This document shows positions 1 to 8,112 of a DNA stretch of 64,000 bases, in pieces (positions within the stretch are counted from its first letter, which is position 1; every line of letters starts with the position of its first letter). The translations under genes and the position numbers were made by a program. The notes below the pieces were generated by a model that saw only the letters and a program-made list of their open reading frames with translations, made no database searches and had not been told where the DNA came from. Source of the stretch: Paracoccus yeei ATCC BAA-599 (GTDB lineage Bacteria; Pseudomonadota; Alphaproteobacteria; Rhodobacterales; Rhodobacteraceae); NCBI RefSeq assembly GCF_000622145.1, contig NZ_JHWH01000001.1, positions 21,447-85,446 on the forward strand, written 5' to 3'.

Positions 1-1
1 C

Positions 2-277
2 CCCTCGGCCGGGGCGTTGCTTGCAGACCGGGGCCATGACGCCGACTGGTTCCGCAACGCGCTGATCGAGAGGGGCATTTCGCCGTGCATCCCCTCCCGC
101 ACCGGCCGCAAGGCCCCGATCCCGCACGACGCCAGCATCTATCGCCTGCGTCACCGGATCGAGAACATGTTCGCACGCCTCAAGGATTGGCGGCGGATCG
201 CAATCCGATACGACCGCTGCCCGATCCTGTTCCTCTCAGCCTGCGCTCTCGCCGCAACCGTCATCTATGGGTTGTGA
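2..277 (+). CDS. IS5-family transposase, C-terminal part (cut by window start)
   Basis: The open frame enters from the window edge and stops at 275-277. The residues around RHRIENMFARLKDWRR contain the Glu of the DDE catalytic triad of IS5-family (IS427-type) transposases, followed by the usual tail ending in VIYGL. The gene would cut and join DNA for its own element. The N-terminal half is outside the window, so it cannot be judged intact or broken. The element end must lie only a few bases past the stop, because IS701-derived sequence begins at about 293. A CTAG tetranucleotide sits at 288-291 and would fit the YTAR target preference of IS427-type elements. Confidence 0.8.
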   Translation, partial: PSAGALLADRGHDADWFRNALIERGISPCIPSRTGRKAPIPHDASIYRLRHRIENMFARLKDWRRIAIRYDRCPILFLSACALAATVIYGL

Positions 278-292
278 GCCCTGACTCTAGCA

Positions 293-1260
293 TTACGGTT
301 GCGTTTTCGGTTTGATATGAGCCTGTCTTGCGGCGGCCTGATGCGCCCTTCGCCACAGCGACCACGCGATGATCTGTGCGGGCTAGATTTGACGCTGTGC
401 CATGCGATTGGCGATGGGGTGGATTTCCTGGACAGACCATCGGATCAGGGGTGGCGATGGGTCCTGCGCATCATTTTTGGGGGCGGCGCGGCATTGGCAT
501 GATGGCGGATGACGGCCATCATGGCGAAGGCCAGCATGACCAGGGAAACATGGCAGTGCCAGCCGTGCCACGAGCGCGTCTCGTTGTGATCGAGGCCCAG
601 CTCGTTCTTCGCGGTCTCGAAGCTGTCCTCGATCGCCCATCGGTGCTCCTCCACCCGCACCAGTGTTTCCATAGACGTGCCCTGCGGACACCAGATCGAA
701 AGAAGGCCAGATCGCCGTCAGAGATATTGCGGCGGATCAGCAGACCTCAGGTCCAGAGTCTGCCGAAATCCGCGTCGAAATCCGCGGCATCGAGATCGGC
801 GAGTTCGATATAGGCCCAGTCATGGAGACGCTCTCCCTTCGTGCCCGTGCCAGCGGACAGGCGTCGCCAGGCATGCGGGGGCAGGTCTGCGGCGATATCC
901 TTCGCGGTTCCGGCGACGGCACAAGGTTTGTCCCAAGAGTTGAACCAATGCTTTGCGCTGACCCCAAGCAAATATCCCTTGCCGGCACGCCGCAGCGCCA
1001 TCTCGATATCGCCGACCCCATAGACGCTGTCCGCCGCCACCCAGGAAAACGGCACCTCTGCTGCCAGCGCGCGCTCGATCATGTTGCGCGCGATCGCGGG
1101 GTTTGGTGGCGAAGCCGAGTTCCTGCGGCACATGCGCCTTGCGGCGCCGTTCGGGGTCGCCCGCCCAAGCCTTCGGCAGATAGAGCGTCCGGTCGATGAA
1201 GGCATGTCCATGACGTGAAACATAAGCGGCGAAGACCCCGATCTGGCAATTGGTGATCTT
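293..1260 (-). pseudogene. IS701-family transposase remnant, truncated and multiply broken
   Basis: Read on the minus strand, conserved IS701 transposase segments appear in order but in changing frames: KITNCQIGVFAAYVS at 1260, then ARNMIERALAAEVPF, then RWAIEDSFETAKNE, then PLIRWSVQEI, ending with IKPKTQP and a TAA at 293-295. Visible lesions are loss of the N-terminal part, cut off at 1260 where IS21 begins; an extra base in the G4 run at 1098-1101; a TGA at 747-749 where the family has Arg; a one-base loss near 698-703; another frameshift between about 457 and 497; and a TAG at 383-385. It cannot make a working protein. The residue pattern is good enough for family assignment by eye; the nearest named IS is unknown. 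Confidence 0.8.
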
Positions 1261-1309
1261 TGTGAGTGCTGGCCGTAATCTCCCAAAACGGCTGGATGAA
1301 AAATCCCCA
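1261..1309 (+). repeat. IS21 left terminal repeat region
   Basis: Two tandem sub-repeats are visible: TGTGAGTGCTGG with a CTCCCA block, then GGCTGGATGAAAAATCCCCA. They match the right end read inward, with about one gap. A third, partial copy (GCGCAGAATTCCCC) lies at 1362-1375, beyond the palindrome. Multiple transposase-binding repeats at each end are normal for IS21. Confidence 0.75.
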
Positions 1310-1323
1310 GTCCTTCGCTTTTG

Positions 1324-1359
1324 CCGATGATCCGGGGGGCATGCCCCCCGGATCATCGG
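1324..1359. repeat. 36-bp perfect palindrome inside the IS21 left end
   Basis: The left arm CCGATGATCCGGGGGG is followed by CATG and then the exact reverse complement of the arm, so all 36 bases are self-complementary. It lies between the terminal repeats and the istA start, where a promoter would be expected. It would form a very stable cruciform or RNA hairpin, but no T-run follows in either direction. Confidence 0.9.
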
Positions 1360-1403
1360 AAGCGCAGAATTCCCCCTGCTGATGCCATGGGAAAGGCGCG
1401 CAG

Positions 1404-2654
1404 GTGGTTCGATTGAGGGAGATTGTGATGATCTTGGAGTTGAGGCGGCAAGGGCTTGGAGTCAGCGCGATTGCGCGACAGACCGGGCTCGATCGCAAGA
1501 CGGTCCGGAAGTATCTCGCCCAGGGGCTCGAGGCGCCGGTCTATGGCCCGCGCGCCCGGGGTGAACGACTGGCGGAGCAATTCAGGGCCTATCTTTCCGA
1601 ACGAGTCGAGGCCTTTCCGGGTCTCTCGGCGCGCAGGCTGCATCGAGAGGTCCGGGCGATGGGCTATAAGGGCGCCTATTCCTCGCTGACGGAATATCTG
1701 CGGCTGATCCGGCCCGCCGCCCCAAGGCAATTCGAGCGGCGCTTCGAGACGGCGCCGGGCCAACAGGCGCAGGTCGATTTTGCCGAGTTCCAGGTGGAAT
1801 TCGCCGTCGAGCCGGGCATCCTGCGCAAGGTCTGGCTGTTCAGCATGGTGCTCGGGCACAGCCGCTGGCTCTGGGGACGGTTCTGCCCGAACCAGACGCT
1901 GGAAACGGTGATGCGCTGCCACATCGCCGCATTCGACGCCATGGGCGGGGTCTGTCGCGAGATACTCTATGATCGGATGAAGACCGCCGTCATCGGCGAA
2001 GATGCTGCGGGGGTGGTGACCTACAACGCGTCCCTGGTGGCCTTGCTGGGGCATTACGATTCGGCGCCCCGGGCCTGCCAGCCCTACCGGGCCAAAACCA
2101 AGGGCAAGGTCGAGCGGCCCTTCCGCTATGTGCGGCAGGACTTCTTCCTCGGCCGCAGCTTCCAGGATCTCGACGATCTGAACGCCCAATTCGATGAATG
2201 GCGCCTGACCATCGCCAATCCCCGTCTGCATGCCACGACCCAGAAGATCGTGGACGCGCATTTTGAGGAAGAACGCCCCCAGCTGCTGCCCCTGCCGCCC
2301 CGTCCCTATGAGGCGGTTCTGACCGTCGAGCGGCGGATCAGCCAGGAAGGCATGGTCGCCGTGGGCGGCAACCAATACAGCGTTCCCGACACCACCCGGC
2401 GGCGCATCGTCGAGGTCCAGAACCACCCTGCCGAGGTCAGGATCTTCGAGGATGGCGCATTGATCGCCAGCCACCCGGTGCTGGAAGGCAAGAACCAGCG
2501 CCGGGTCGATCCCAGCCATCGCAAGCCGGTCCTGACCGCGCAGCGCGCCCTGCGACTGCCATCCGTGACCGAGGCTGCGGTCGCCCGCCGACCCTTGGCC
2601 TTCTACGAGGCAGTCGGACAGCGTTTGGCAGGCGCGCCGGAGCATCGCCCATGA
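1404..2654 (+). CDS. istA: IS21 family transposase IstA
   Basis: The 416-residue transposase opens with a helix-turn-helix region (about residues 5-40, with GLGVSAIARQTGLDRKTV) that binds the element ends. The RNase-H-like DDE core has Asp in QVDFAEF, Asp in LYDRMKTA and Glu in KGKVERPFRYV. Length and motif order are normal and no stop interrupts it, so it may be active. I kept the upstream start at 1404; a later start would cut into the DNA-binding domain. The stop overlaps the istB start (ATGA), the usual translational coupling in IS21. Confidence 0.93.
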   Translation: MVRLREIVMILELRRQGLGVSAIARQTGLDRKTVRKYLAQGLEAPVYGPRARGERLAEQFRAYLSERVEAFPGLSARRLHREVRAMGYKGAYSSLTEYLRLIRPAAPRQFERRFETAPGQQAQVDFAEFQVEFAVEPGILRKVWLFSMVLGHSRWLWGRFCPNQTLETVMRCHIAAFDAMGGVCREILYDRMKTAVIGEDAAGVVTYNASLVALLGHYDSAPRACQPYRAKTKGKVERPFRYVRQDFFLGRSFQDLDDLNAQFDEWRLTIANPRLHATTQKIVDAHFEEERPQLLPLPPRPYEAVLTVERRISQEGMVAVGGNQYSVPDTTRRRIVEVQNHPAEVRIFEDGALIASHPVLEGKNQRRVDPSHRKPVLTAQRALRLPSVTEAAVARRPLAFYEAVGQRLAGAPEHRP

Positions 2655-3496
2655 TCCCGGTCATCGAGAGGATCCGCCAGAGCCTGGTCTGCCTTCACAT
2701 GGCCCGCGCCCTCGAGACGCTGGATCAGATCCTCAGCCGGCTGGAGAAGGGCGAGATCAGCGCCATCGAGGCCATCGACGAACTCCTGGCCGAGGAACTG
2801 AGCCTGCGCGAAGGTCGCCGCATCGGCGTTGCCCTGCGCACCGCCCGCCTGATGCCGATCAAGACGATGGAAAGCTTCGACTTCTCCTTCCAGCCGTCGC
2901 TTGACCGGAACCGCATCATGGCACTCGCTCAGCTCGAGTTCATCCGCCGTGCGGAGGTCCTGCACTTCCTCGGTCCGCCTGGGACGGGGAAATCCCACCT
3001 TGCCACAGCCACCGGCGTTGCCGCCGTGAAGACCGGGCGAAGCGTCTATCGCTGCACCCTCGCAGAGCTGATCGAGGCCTTGGCCAAGGCCGAGCGAGAG
3101 GGACGTCTCCCCGAAAAAATCCGCTTCCATGCCCGGGCCTCCCTGCTGATCGTCGACGAGATCGGCTACCTGCCCATCACCACGGGCGGGGCCAACCTGT
3201 TCTTCCAACTCGTCAATGCCCGCTATGAAAAGGGTGCCATGATCCTGACCTCCAATCGCGGCTTTGCCGAATGGGGCGAGATCTTCGGGGATCCCGTGGT
3301 CGCGACCGCACTTCTGGATCGGCTGCTGCATCACGCTGTCGTCATCCAGATCGAAGGGGCCAGCTACCGCCTGCGGGCGCATGCCGATCTGATCCCGGAA
3401 CACACCCGCTCACATGCCGCAATCACTCCGCCGCCGCCGCCAAAGCGCCGTGGTCGGCCGCCCAGAAATGGAGGCGCCCATCACCTGCAAGGCTGA
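2651..3496 (+). CDS. istB: IS21 family helper ATPase IstB
   Basis: IstB (281 residues) is the AAA+ helper that loads IstA onto target DNA. A Walker A motif GPPGTGKSH and a Walker B motif [10 protein letters not shown] are present, followed by the IstB-type AAA segment [12 protein letters not shown] and sensor TSN. The C-terminal tail ends in a basic, proline-rich stretch after the core. The start at 2651 overlaps the istA stop. The length is slightly above the common 250-270 residues, and nothing looks broken. Confidence 0.93.
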   Translation: MIPVIERIRQSLVCLHMARALETLDQILSRLEKGEISAIEAIDELLAEELSLREGRRIGVALRTARLMPIKTMESFDFSFQPSLDRNRIMALAQLEFIRRAEVLHFLGPPGTGKSHLATATGVAAVKTGRSVYRCTLAELIEALAKAEREGRLPEKIRFHARASLLIVDEIGYLPITTGGANLFFQLVNARYEKGAMILTSNRGFAEWGEIFGDPVVATALLDRLLHHAVVIQIEGASYRLRAHADLIPEHTRSHAAITPPPPPKRRGRPPRNGGAHHLQG

Positions 3497-3513
3497 TCGC
3501 CAAACCCGTAAAG

Positions 3514-3563
3514 TGGGGAATTTTGCGCCAGCACTTCTGGGAAAAGTTGATCCAGCATTTACA
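3514..3563 (-). repeat. IS21 right terminal repeat region
   Basis: Read from 3563 leftward it gives TGTAAATGCTGG, a CTTTTCCCAG block, then GTGCTGGCGCAAAATTCCCCA. It matches the left end in sequence and spacing and so defines the element boundary. ISL3 codons start at 3564. Confidence 0.75.
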
Positions 3564-4322
3564 ACTCTGCTGACGGCGGCGGAAAGGCTGCAATACGAGG
3601 GCTTTCGGCACCGCCAGCAGACCAATCGGATGGTGCGGAAGATGGCCGGTGAGGGATTGCCCATCAAGCGCATCGTCCGCTCGACTGGTCTCAGCCGAAA
3701 ACTCGTTCGTCAAATCCTGCGTGGGGAACGCGAAGATGTGTTCCGCATCCGCGAAAGCAGCCTGACACCCTGGCTGCCGCGACTGGAACGGGAATGGAGC
3801 GGCGGCTGCCGGAATGGCGCCGAACTTTGGCGCCGCCTCAGAGCCGATGGTTTCCGCGGCAGTCTTCGGGTCGTCGGAGAATGGGCGACACGCCAGCGCC
3901 GCGCCGGGCAAGCTGTGCCAAATGGGACAGGCAAGTCACCACCCGCCCGTAGGATTGCCCGGCTCATGACCATTGGGCGGGATCACCTCTCCAGAGCCGA
4001 TGCGCTTCAGGTCGCGCAGATCGAAGCGGCATCGCCAGCCCTTGCGACCGCCCGGGCGCTCACCGACAGGTTCACGGATATGGTTTGAAACGGGCGTGAG
4101 GATGTCTTGGCCAGCTGGCTCGATGAGGCGGCAGACAGCATGATTGCTTCCTTTGCCCGTGGCCTCCGCAGCGACTGCGCCGCCGTTGCCGCCGCCCTGC
4201 GCGAACCTTGGTCGAACGGGCAGACAGAGGGGCAGATCAATCGGCTGAAGACCCTCAAACGCCAGATGTATGGCCGCGCCAACATCGATCTGCTCAGAGC
4301 AAGGCTCCTCGCCCCGGCGTAA
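3564..4322 (+). pseudogene. ISL3-family transposase, 5'-truncated with one in-frame stop
   Basis: Starting directly after the IS21 end, one frame encodes the middle and end of a long-form ISL3 transposase: [12 protein letters not shown], a helix-turn-helix [33 protein letters not shown], then ASWLDEAADSMIASFARGL and the signature WSNGQTEGQINRLKTLKRQMYG near the end. A TGA at 4086-4088 lies in frame between the two halves, at a place where related proteins read MVR, so CGA to TGA is the simplest change. The N-terminal zinc-ribbon part is missing, replaced by IS21. The probable right end of the element is near 4355, where the reverse strand reads GGGTCTGACTCAAAGTTGG. Confidence 0.82.
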
Positions 4323-4355
4323 ACCGGAAAATGCACCAACTTTGAGTCAGACCCA

Positions 4356-4571
4356 CGTTTGGATGCCGATTGACAGCTTCATGGCGGTTCGGCGATCCGG
4401 CCCCAAGGGCGCGCCTAGTTCCGTCTTGCCGGCGATGACGCGTAACTCTCGGGGCACCACCAACCTGGCGAAGATCTGCCGTTTCGGTTCAGAAGGTATC
4501 GTTGCGCGCCAGCCGTCACACACCCGCTTTGTAACATGGTTTGTAACAGCAAAAAGGAATATCCCCAGCAA
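4356..4571 (-). pseudogene. Possible phage-type integrase N-terminal fragment
   Basis: The minus strand encodes about 70 residues containing FARLVVPRELRVIAGKTELGAPLGPDRRTAMKL. That resembles the N-terminal DNA-binding segment of tyrosine recombinases of the DUF6538-like kind (pattern VPxxLRxxxGKxE…SLGxxDRRxA). The match ends close to where the ISL3 end begins, and no catalytic domain is present. It lies just past the 3' end of tRNA-Val and reads away from it, the typical position of an integrase at a tRNA attachment site. The assignment rests on a short stretch and is tentative. The true start is unclear; TTG at 4571 only opens the frame. Confidence 0.45.
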
Positions 4572-4599
4572 AACAAGGCATTTCTAGCGTTTGCTGGGG
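4563..4599. repeat. Inverted repeat just past the tRNA-Val 3' end
   Basis: CCCCAGCAAA (4563-4572) pairs perfectly with TTTGCTGGGG (4590-4599) across a 17-base loop. On the minus strand it follows the tRNA by seven bases and is followed by CCTTTTT about six bases later. It could end tRNA transcription or be part of an attachment site. Confidence 0.5.
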
Positions 4600-4605
4600 G
4601 AGTAA

Positions 4606-4680
4606 TGGTGGGCGATAACGGATTTGAACCGCTGACATCTTCGATGTGAACGAAGCGCTCTACCGCTGAGCTAATCGCCC
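4606..4680 (-). tRNA. tRNA-Val (anticodon CAC)
   Basis: The minus strand folds as a full cloverleaf. The acceptor GGGCGAU pairs with AUCGCCC, the D-arm is GCUC..GAGC, the anticodon stem CUUCG/CGAAG holds loop UUCACAU (anticodon CAC, reading GUG), and the T-arm contains GGUUCAAAUCC. The CCA end is encoded (4606-4608), giving 75 nt. Its 3' side faces the mobile-DNA region. Confidence 0.95.
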
Positions 4681-4681
4681 G

Positions 4682-4709
4682 GTTCGCGCTAGATAGCCGC
4701 AGCGCGAAC
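4682..4709. repeat. 9-bp inverted repeat between HU and tRNA-Val
   Basis: GTTCGCGCT (4682-4690) and AGCGCGAAC (4701-4709) form a perfect stem with a 10-base loop, just past the HU stop codon. It could act as the HU transcript end or a processing stem ahead of the tRNA. There is no T-run after it on the minus strand. Confidence 0.45.
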
Positions 4710-4731
4710 GGGCTGCAAGAGGGAAAAACCC

Positions 4732-5088
4732 CTAATCGTCGTCGTCCTCAATGCCGTCGGCCAGGTCGCGTTGGCGGCGGCGCAGACGCAGGACGATGAC
4801 CTCGGCCCCCGACACGTCGCGCTGCCGGTTGATGCGGGCGCGCCCCAAGGGCGGCAGGGCCAAGGTCTGCCCCGAGGCGATGGCTTCGCCCAATTCGGCC
4901 AGGGTCGCCTCGACGATGTCCTTGACCTGGGCCGACCGCATTCCCGCGCGCGCGGCCACATGGCTGACGAACTGGCGCTTCTGCAAGACGCGCGCGGCAC
5001 CGGGGTCCTCGCCCCGCCTGCCCCGGGCCTTGCCGGCCGGGCGCGCGGTCCTGCCTTTCACCGGTTCTGCATCACGGCCCTTCGCCAT
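4732..5088 (-). CDS. HU-family DNA-binding protein with basic N-terminal extension
   Basis: The protein (118 residues) has about 35 residues of Lys/Arg/Gly-rich leader, then an HU/IHF-like fold: RQFVSHVAARAGM, a helix VKDIVEATLAELGEAIASG and the beta-arm region LPPLGRARINRQRDVSGAE. It should bend or wrap DNA in the nucleoid. The arm differs from classical HU, which has RNPxTGE, so it is a divergent member. It ends in an acidic run (EDDDD). It lies immediately downstream of lon in the same direction, an order also known from other proteobacteria (lon-hupB). Confidence 0.85.
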   Translation of the reverse strand: MAKGRDAEPVKGRTARPAGKARGRRGEDPGAARVLQKRQFVSHVAARAGMRSAQVKDIVEATLAELGEAIASGQTLALPPLGRARINRQRDVSGAEVIVLRLRRRQRDLADGIEDDDD

Positions 5089-5149
5089 GCGACCTCCTGC
5101 GGCACCTTGTAAAAAAAGCCGCGCGAATTGCTTCGCGCGGCCATCCTTG

Positions 5150-7567
5150 TCAATGGGCGACTGCCGCCCCGCTGCCGGGGCCGCGGATCGCGGCCAGGCG
5201 ACTGGCCTCGGCCGCGGCCTCCTCGGCCGCTTCGTCCCATTCGATGGGCTCGGGCATCCGCACCAGCGCGTGCTTCAGAACTTCGCGCACATGGCTGACC
5301 GGAATGATCTTGAGCCCTTCCTTGACGTTGGCCGGGATGTCGGCCAGGTCCTTTTCGTTATCGACCGGGATCAGCACCGTCTTGATGCCGCCCCGCAGCG
5401 CGGCCAGCAGCTTTTCCTTGAGCCCGCCGATGGCCATCGCATTGCCGCGCAGCGAAACCTCGCCGGTCATGGCGATGTCCTTGCGCACCGGGATCTGCGT
5501 CAGCACCGACACGATGGACGTGACCATCGCCAGCCCCGCCGACGGTCCGTCCTTGGGCGTCGCGCCGTCGGGAACGTGGACGTGGATGTCGATCGTGTCG
5601 AACTTGGGCGGCTTGACCCCGATCTGCGGCGCGATCGAGCGGACGTAGCTCGATGCGGCGTCAATCGATTCCTTCATCACGTCGCCCAGTTTCCCGGTCG
5701 TCTTCATCCGGCCCTTGCCCGGAAGCTTAAGCGCTTCGATCTGCAAGAGATCGCCGCCAACCTGAGTCCAGGCCAGACCCGTCACCACGCCGACCTGATC
5801 GTCCTTTTCGGCCAGGCCATAGCGGTGGCGACGCACGCCCAGGTATTCCTCGGCCTTCTCGGGCGTCACTTCGACGGACTTTACCTTGCCCTTCAGGATC
5901 TCGGTCACCGCCTTGCGGGCGAGCTTCGCGATTTCCCGCTCCAGCGAGCGCACCCCGGCTTCCCGCGTGTAATAGCGGATCACATGGGTCAGCGCCTCGT
6001 CAGTCACCGAGAATTCGCCCTTGCGCAGGCCATTCGCCGCGATCTGCTTGGGCAGCAGGTGCTGGCGCGCGATCTCGCGCTTCTCGTCCTCGGTGTAGCC
6101 GGCCAGAGAGATGATCTCCATCCGGTCCAGCAGCGGGCCGGGCATGTTGTAGCTGTTGGCCGTGGTCACGAACATCACGTTCGACAGGTCGTATTCCACC
6201 TCAAGATAGTGGTCCACGAAGGTCGCGTTCTGTTCGGGGTCCAGGACCTCCAGCATGGCGCTGGCCGGGTCACCCCGGAAATCCTGCCCCATCTTGTCGA
6301 TCTCATCCAGCAGGATCAGCGGGTTGGTCGTCTTGGCCTTCTTCAGTGCCTGGATGATCTTGCCTGGCATCGAGCCGATATAGGTCCGGCGGTGGCCGCG
6401 GATCTCGGATTCGTCGCGCACGCCGCCCAGGCTGATGCGGATGAATTCACGACCCATCGCCTTGGCCATGGACCGTCCCAGCGAGGTCTTGCCGACGCCC
6501 GGAGGGCCGACGAGGCACAGGATCGGACCCTTCAGCTTGGCAGAGCGGTTCTGCACCGCCAGATACTCGATAATCCGTTCCTTGACCTTCTCCAGACCAT
6601 AATGGTCGGCGTCCAGCACCTGTTCGGCCTTGGCGAGGTCCTTGCGGGTGCGCGACTTCACGCCCCACGGCAGGCTCAGCAGCCAGTCCAGATAGTTGCG
6701 GCTGACGGTGGCCTCGGCCGACATCGGCGACATCGACTTCAGCTTCTTCAGCTCGGCCTCGGCCTTTTCGCGGGCCTCCTTGCTGAACTGGGTCGCCGCA
6801 ATCTTTTCTTCCAGCTCGGTCAGCTCGTTGCTGCCATCCTCGCCATCGCCCAACTCCTTCTGAATGGCCTTCATCTGCTCATTCAGATAGTATTCGCGCT
6901 GGGTCTTCTCCATCTGGGTCTTGACGCGCGACTTGATCTTCTTCTCGACCTGCAGGACGGACATTTCGCCCTGCATCAGGCCATAGACCTTCTCCAGCCG
7001 CTCGGCGGTGTCGAGCGTCTCCAGCAGTTCCTGCTTCTTGTCCAGCGCGATGCCCAGGTGCCCGCTGACCAGGTCGGCCAGGCGCGCTGGATCGCGGGTT
7101 TCCGCGACGGCCGAGACAACTTCCTCGGGGATGTTCTTGCGCACCTTGACGTAACGCTCGAACTCCTCGGCTACGGCGCGGGTCAGCGCGGTGCGGGTGT
7201 CGGCGTCGCCCTCGACCTCGGCCAGGGGTTCGCAGGCAGCCTCGAAATAGTCGTCATTGTCGACAAAGCGCGTGACGCGCACGCGTTCGCGTCCTTCGAC
7301 CAGCACCTTGACGGTGCCGTCAGGCAATTTCAGCAGTTGCAGGACATTGGCCAGTACGCCGGTGCGGAAAATTCCATCGGCCGCGGGCTCATCCACGGCG
7401 GCATCCTTTTGCGCGGCCAGCAGAATCGGGCGGTCCTGCTCCATCACCGCCTCAAGCGCGCGGACGGATTTCTCGCGTCCCACGAACAGCGGCACGATCA
7501 TGTGCGGGAACACCACGATGTCCCGCAAGGGCAGGACCGGATGGGTGGTCTGGGCGAATTCATTCAT
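5150..7567 (-). CDS. lon: ATP-dependent protease La (Lon)
   Basis: Lon is the cytosolic AAA+ protease that removes damaged and short-lived regulatory proteins. The 805 residues show the N-terminal substrate domain ([15 protein letters not shown] at the start), a coiled middle region, Walker [10 protein letters not shown], Walker [12 protein letters not shown], and the protease domain with catalytic Ser in [11 protein letters not shown] and catalytic Lys in [16 protein letters not shown]. This is full length for bacterial LonA. Start ATG 7567 is preceded by an AGAAAGGAT-type ribosome site. The long opposite-strand frame over this gene is a composition artefact. Confidence 0.98.
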   Translation of the reverse strand: MNEFAQTTHPVLPLRDIVVFPHMIVPLFVGREKSVRALEAVMEQDRPILLAAQKDAAVDEPAADGIFRTGVLANVLQLLKLPDGTVKVLVEGRERVRVTRFVDNDDYFEAACEPLAEVEGDADTRTALTRAVAEEFERYVKVRKNIPEEVVSAVAETRDPARLADLVSGHLGIALDKKQELLETLDTAERLEKVYGLMQGEMSVLQVEKKIKSRVKTQMEKTQREYYLNEQMKAIQKELGDGEDGSNELTELEEKIAATQFSKEAREKAEAELKKLKSMSPMSAEATVSRNYLDWLLSLPWGVKSRTRKDLAKAEQVLDADHYGLEKVKERIIEYLAVQNRSAKLKGPILCLVGPPGVGKTSLGRSMAKAMGREFIRISLGGVRDESEIRGHRRTYIGSMPGKIIQALKKAKTTNPLILLDEIDKMGQDFRGDPASAMLEVLDPEQNATFVDHYLEVEYDLSNVMFVTTANSYNMPGPLLDRMEIISLAGYTEDEKREIARQHLLPKQIAANGLRKGEFSVTDEALTHVIRYYTREAGVRSLEREIAKLARKAVTEILKGKVKSVEVTPEKAEEYLGVRRHRYGLAEKDDQVGVVTGLAWTQVGGDLLQIEALKLPGKGRMKTTGKLGDVMKESIDAASSYVRSIAPQIGVKPPKFDTIDIHVHVPDGATPKDGPSAGLAMVTSIVSVLTQIPVRKDIAMTGEVSLRGNAMAIGGLKEKLLAALRGGIKTVLIPVDNEKDLADIPANVKEGLKIIPVSHVREVLKHALVRMPEPIEWDEAAEEAAAEASRLAAIRGPGSGAAVAH

Positions 7568-7704
7568 GGAATCAATCCTTTCTAGCCAGAAGACGTGGCC
7601 CCGGGATCAGCAGCGCAGGCCCTCTGCTCCCGGACAAGATAGGAATGGCTGGCGCGGGGTTCAATGGTCCGTCGGTTCTCAATCTGTTCCTGCAGGCGGC
7701 GATG

Positions 7705-7730
7705 AAAAAAGGCCCCGGAGGTCCGGGACC
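7705..7730 (-). terminator. Rho-independent terminator after csbD
   Basis: On the minus strand, CCCGG-ACCT-CCGGG is followed by GCC and six T residues (7710-7705). It lies about 50 bases past the CsbD stop and ends that transcript before lon. Confidence 0.75.
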
Positions 7731-7779
7731 CGACCTTAGCACCTTTTGTCGCGATAGCCGAGAGCCAGCCGGTCCGTCG

Positions 7780-7980
7780 TCAGACCTTATCGCGGAAAAA
7801 GCTGTCTATCTGGTGCTCGGCATCGTCCTTGGTCCAGCCGTAGCGTTCCTGCAGCTTGCCCGAGAGCTTGTCGCGCCGACCGGCCATCTCGGTCAGTTCG
7901 TCATCGGTCAGGTCGCCCCACTTTTCCTTGACCGAGCCCTTGAATTGGTCCCACTTGCCCTCGACGATATCCCAGTTCAT
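7780..7980 (-). CDS. CsbD family stress protein
   Basis: This 66-residue hydrophilic protein begins MNWDIVEGKWDQFKGSVKEKWG, the defining CsbD pattern, followed by the LTDDELTEMAGRRDKLSGKLQERYG core. CsbD-like proteins are small, abundant, general-stress-induced proteins with no known enzymatic activity. It is transcribed in the same direction as gshB, yraN and rsmI upstream but separated from gshB by 130 bases, so it probably has its own promoter; a terminator follows. The length is typical. Confidence 0.92.
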   Translation of the reverse strand: MNWDIVEGKWDQFKGSVKEKWGDLTDDELTEMAGRRDKLSGKLQERYGWTKDDAEHQIDSFFRDKV

Positions 7981-8112
7981 GGCGGTTCCTTTCGCTCAAG
8001 CATGTTGCCTTGATGAAAGGCAAACCCGCGCGCCGCCCTGGGGTTCCAGGCCGGGCGGGATGCGCGCTTCATCGTGAAGCGGCTAAAGCTTGGAAGGGCC
8101 CGGAACAGCCGA

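Larger units (their letters stand above)
1261..3563 (+). mobile_element. IS21-family insertion sequence, structurally complete
   Basis: The element is 2303 bp and carries istA and istB in the usual overlapping order. Both ends start with TGT and read inward as similar multi-part repeats: TGTGAGTGCTGG at 1261 and, on the opposite strand, TGTAAATGCTGG from 3563. Both then run to an (A)ATCCCCA/ATTCCCCA block about 40 bases in. The left end cuts the IS701 gene exactly at 1260/1261. The right end is followed directly by ISL3 coding sequence at 3564. The bases outside the two ends (…TGATCTT and ACTCTGC…) do not form a direct repeat, which an undisturbed IS21 insertion should have. Confidence 0.88.

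Noticed and set aside
4751..7585. 944-codon open frame on the strand opposite lon
   Set aside because: It mirrors the lon gene exactly. Extreme GC at third codon positions keeps stops rare on the opposite strand; no family motif or ribosome site is seen.
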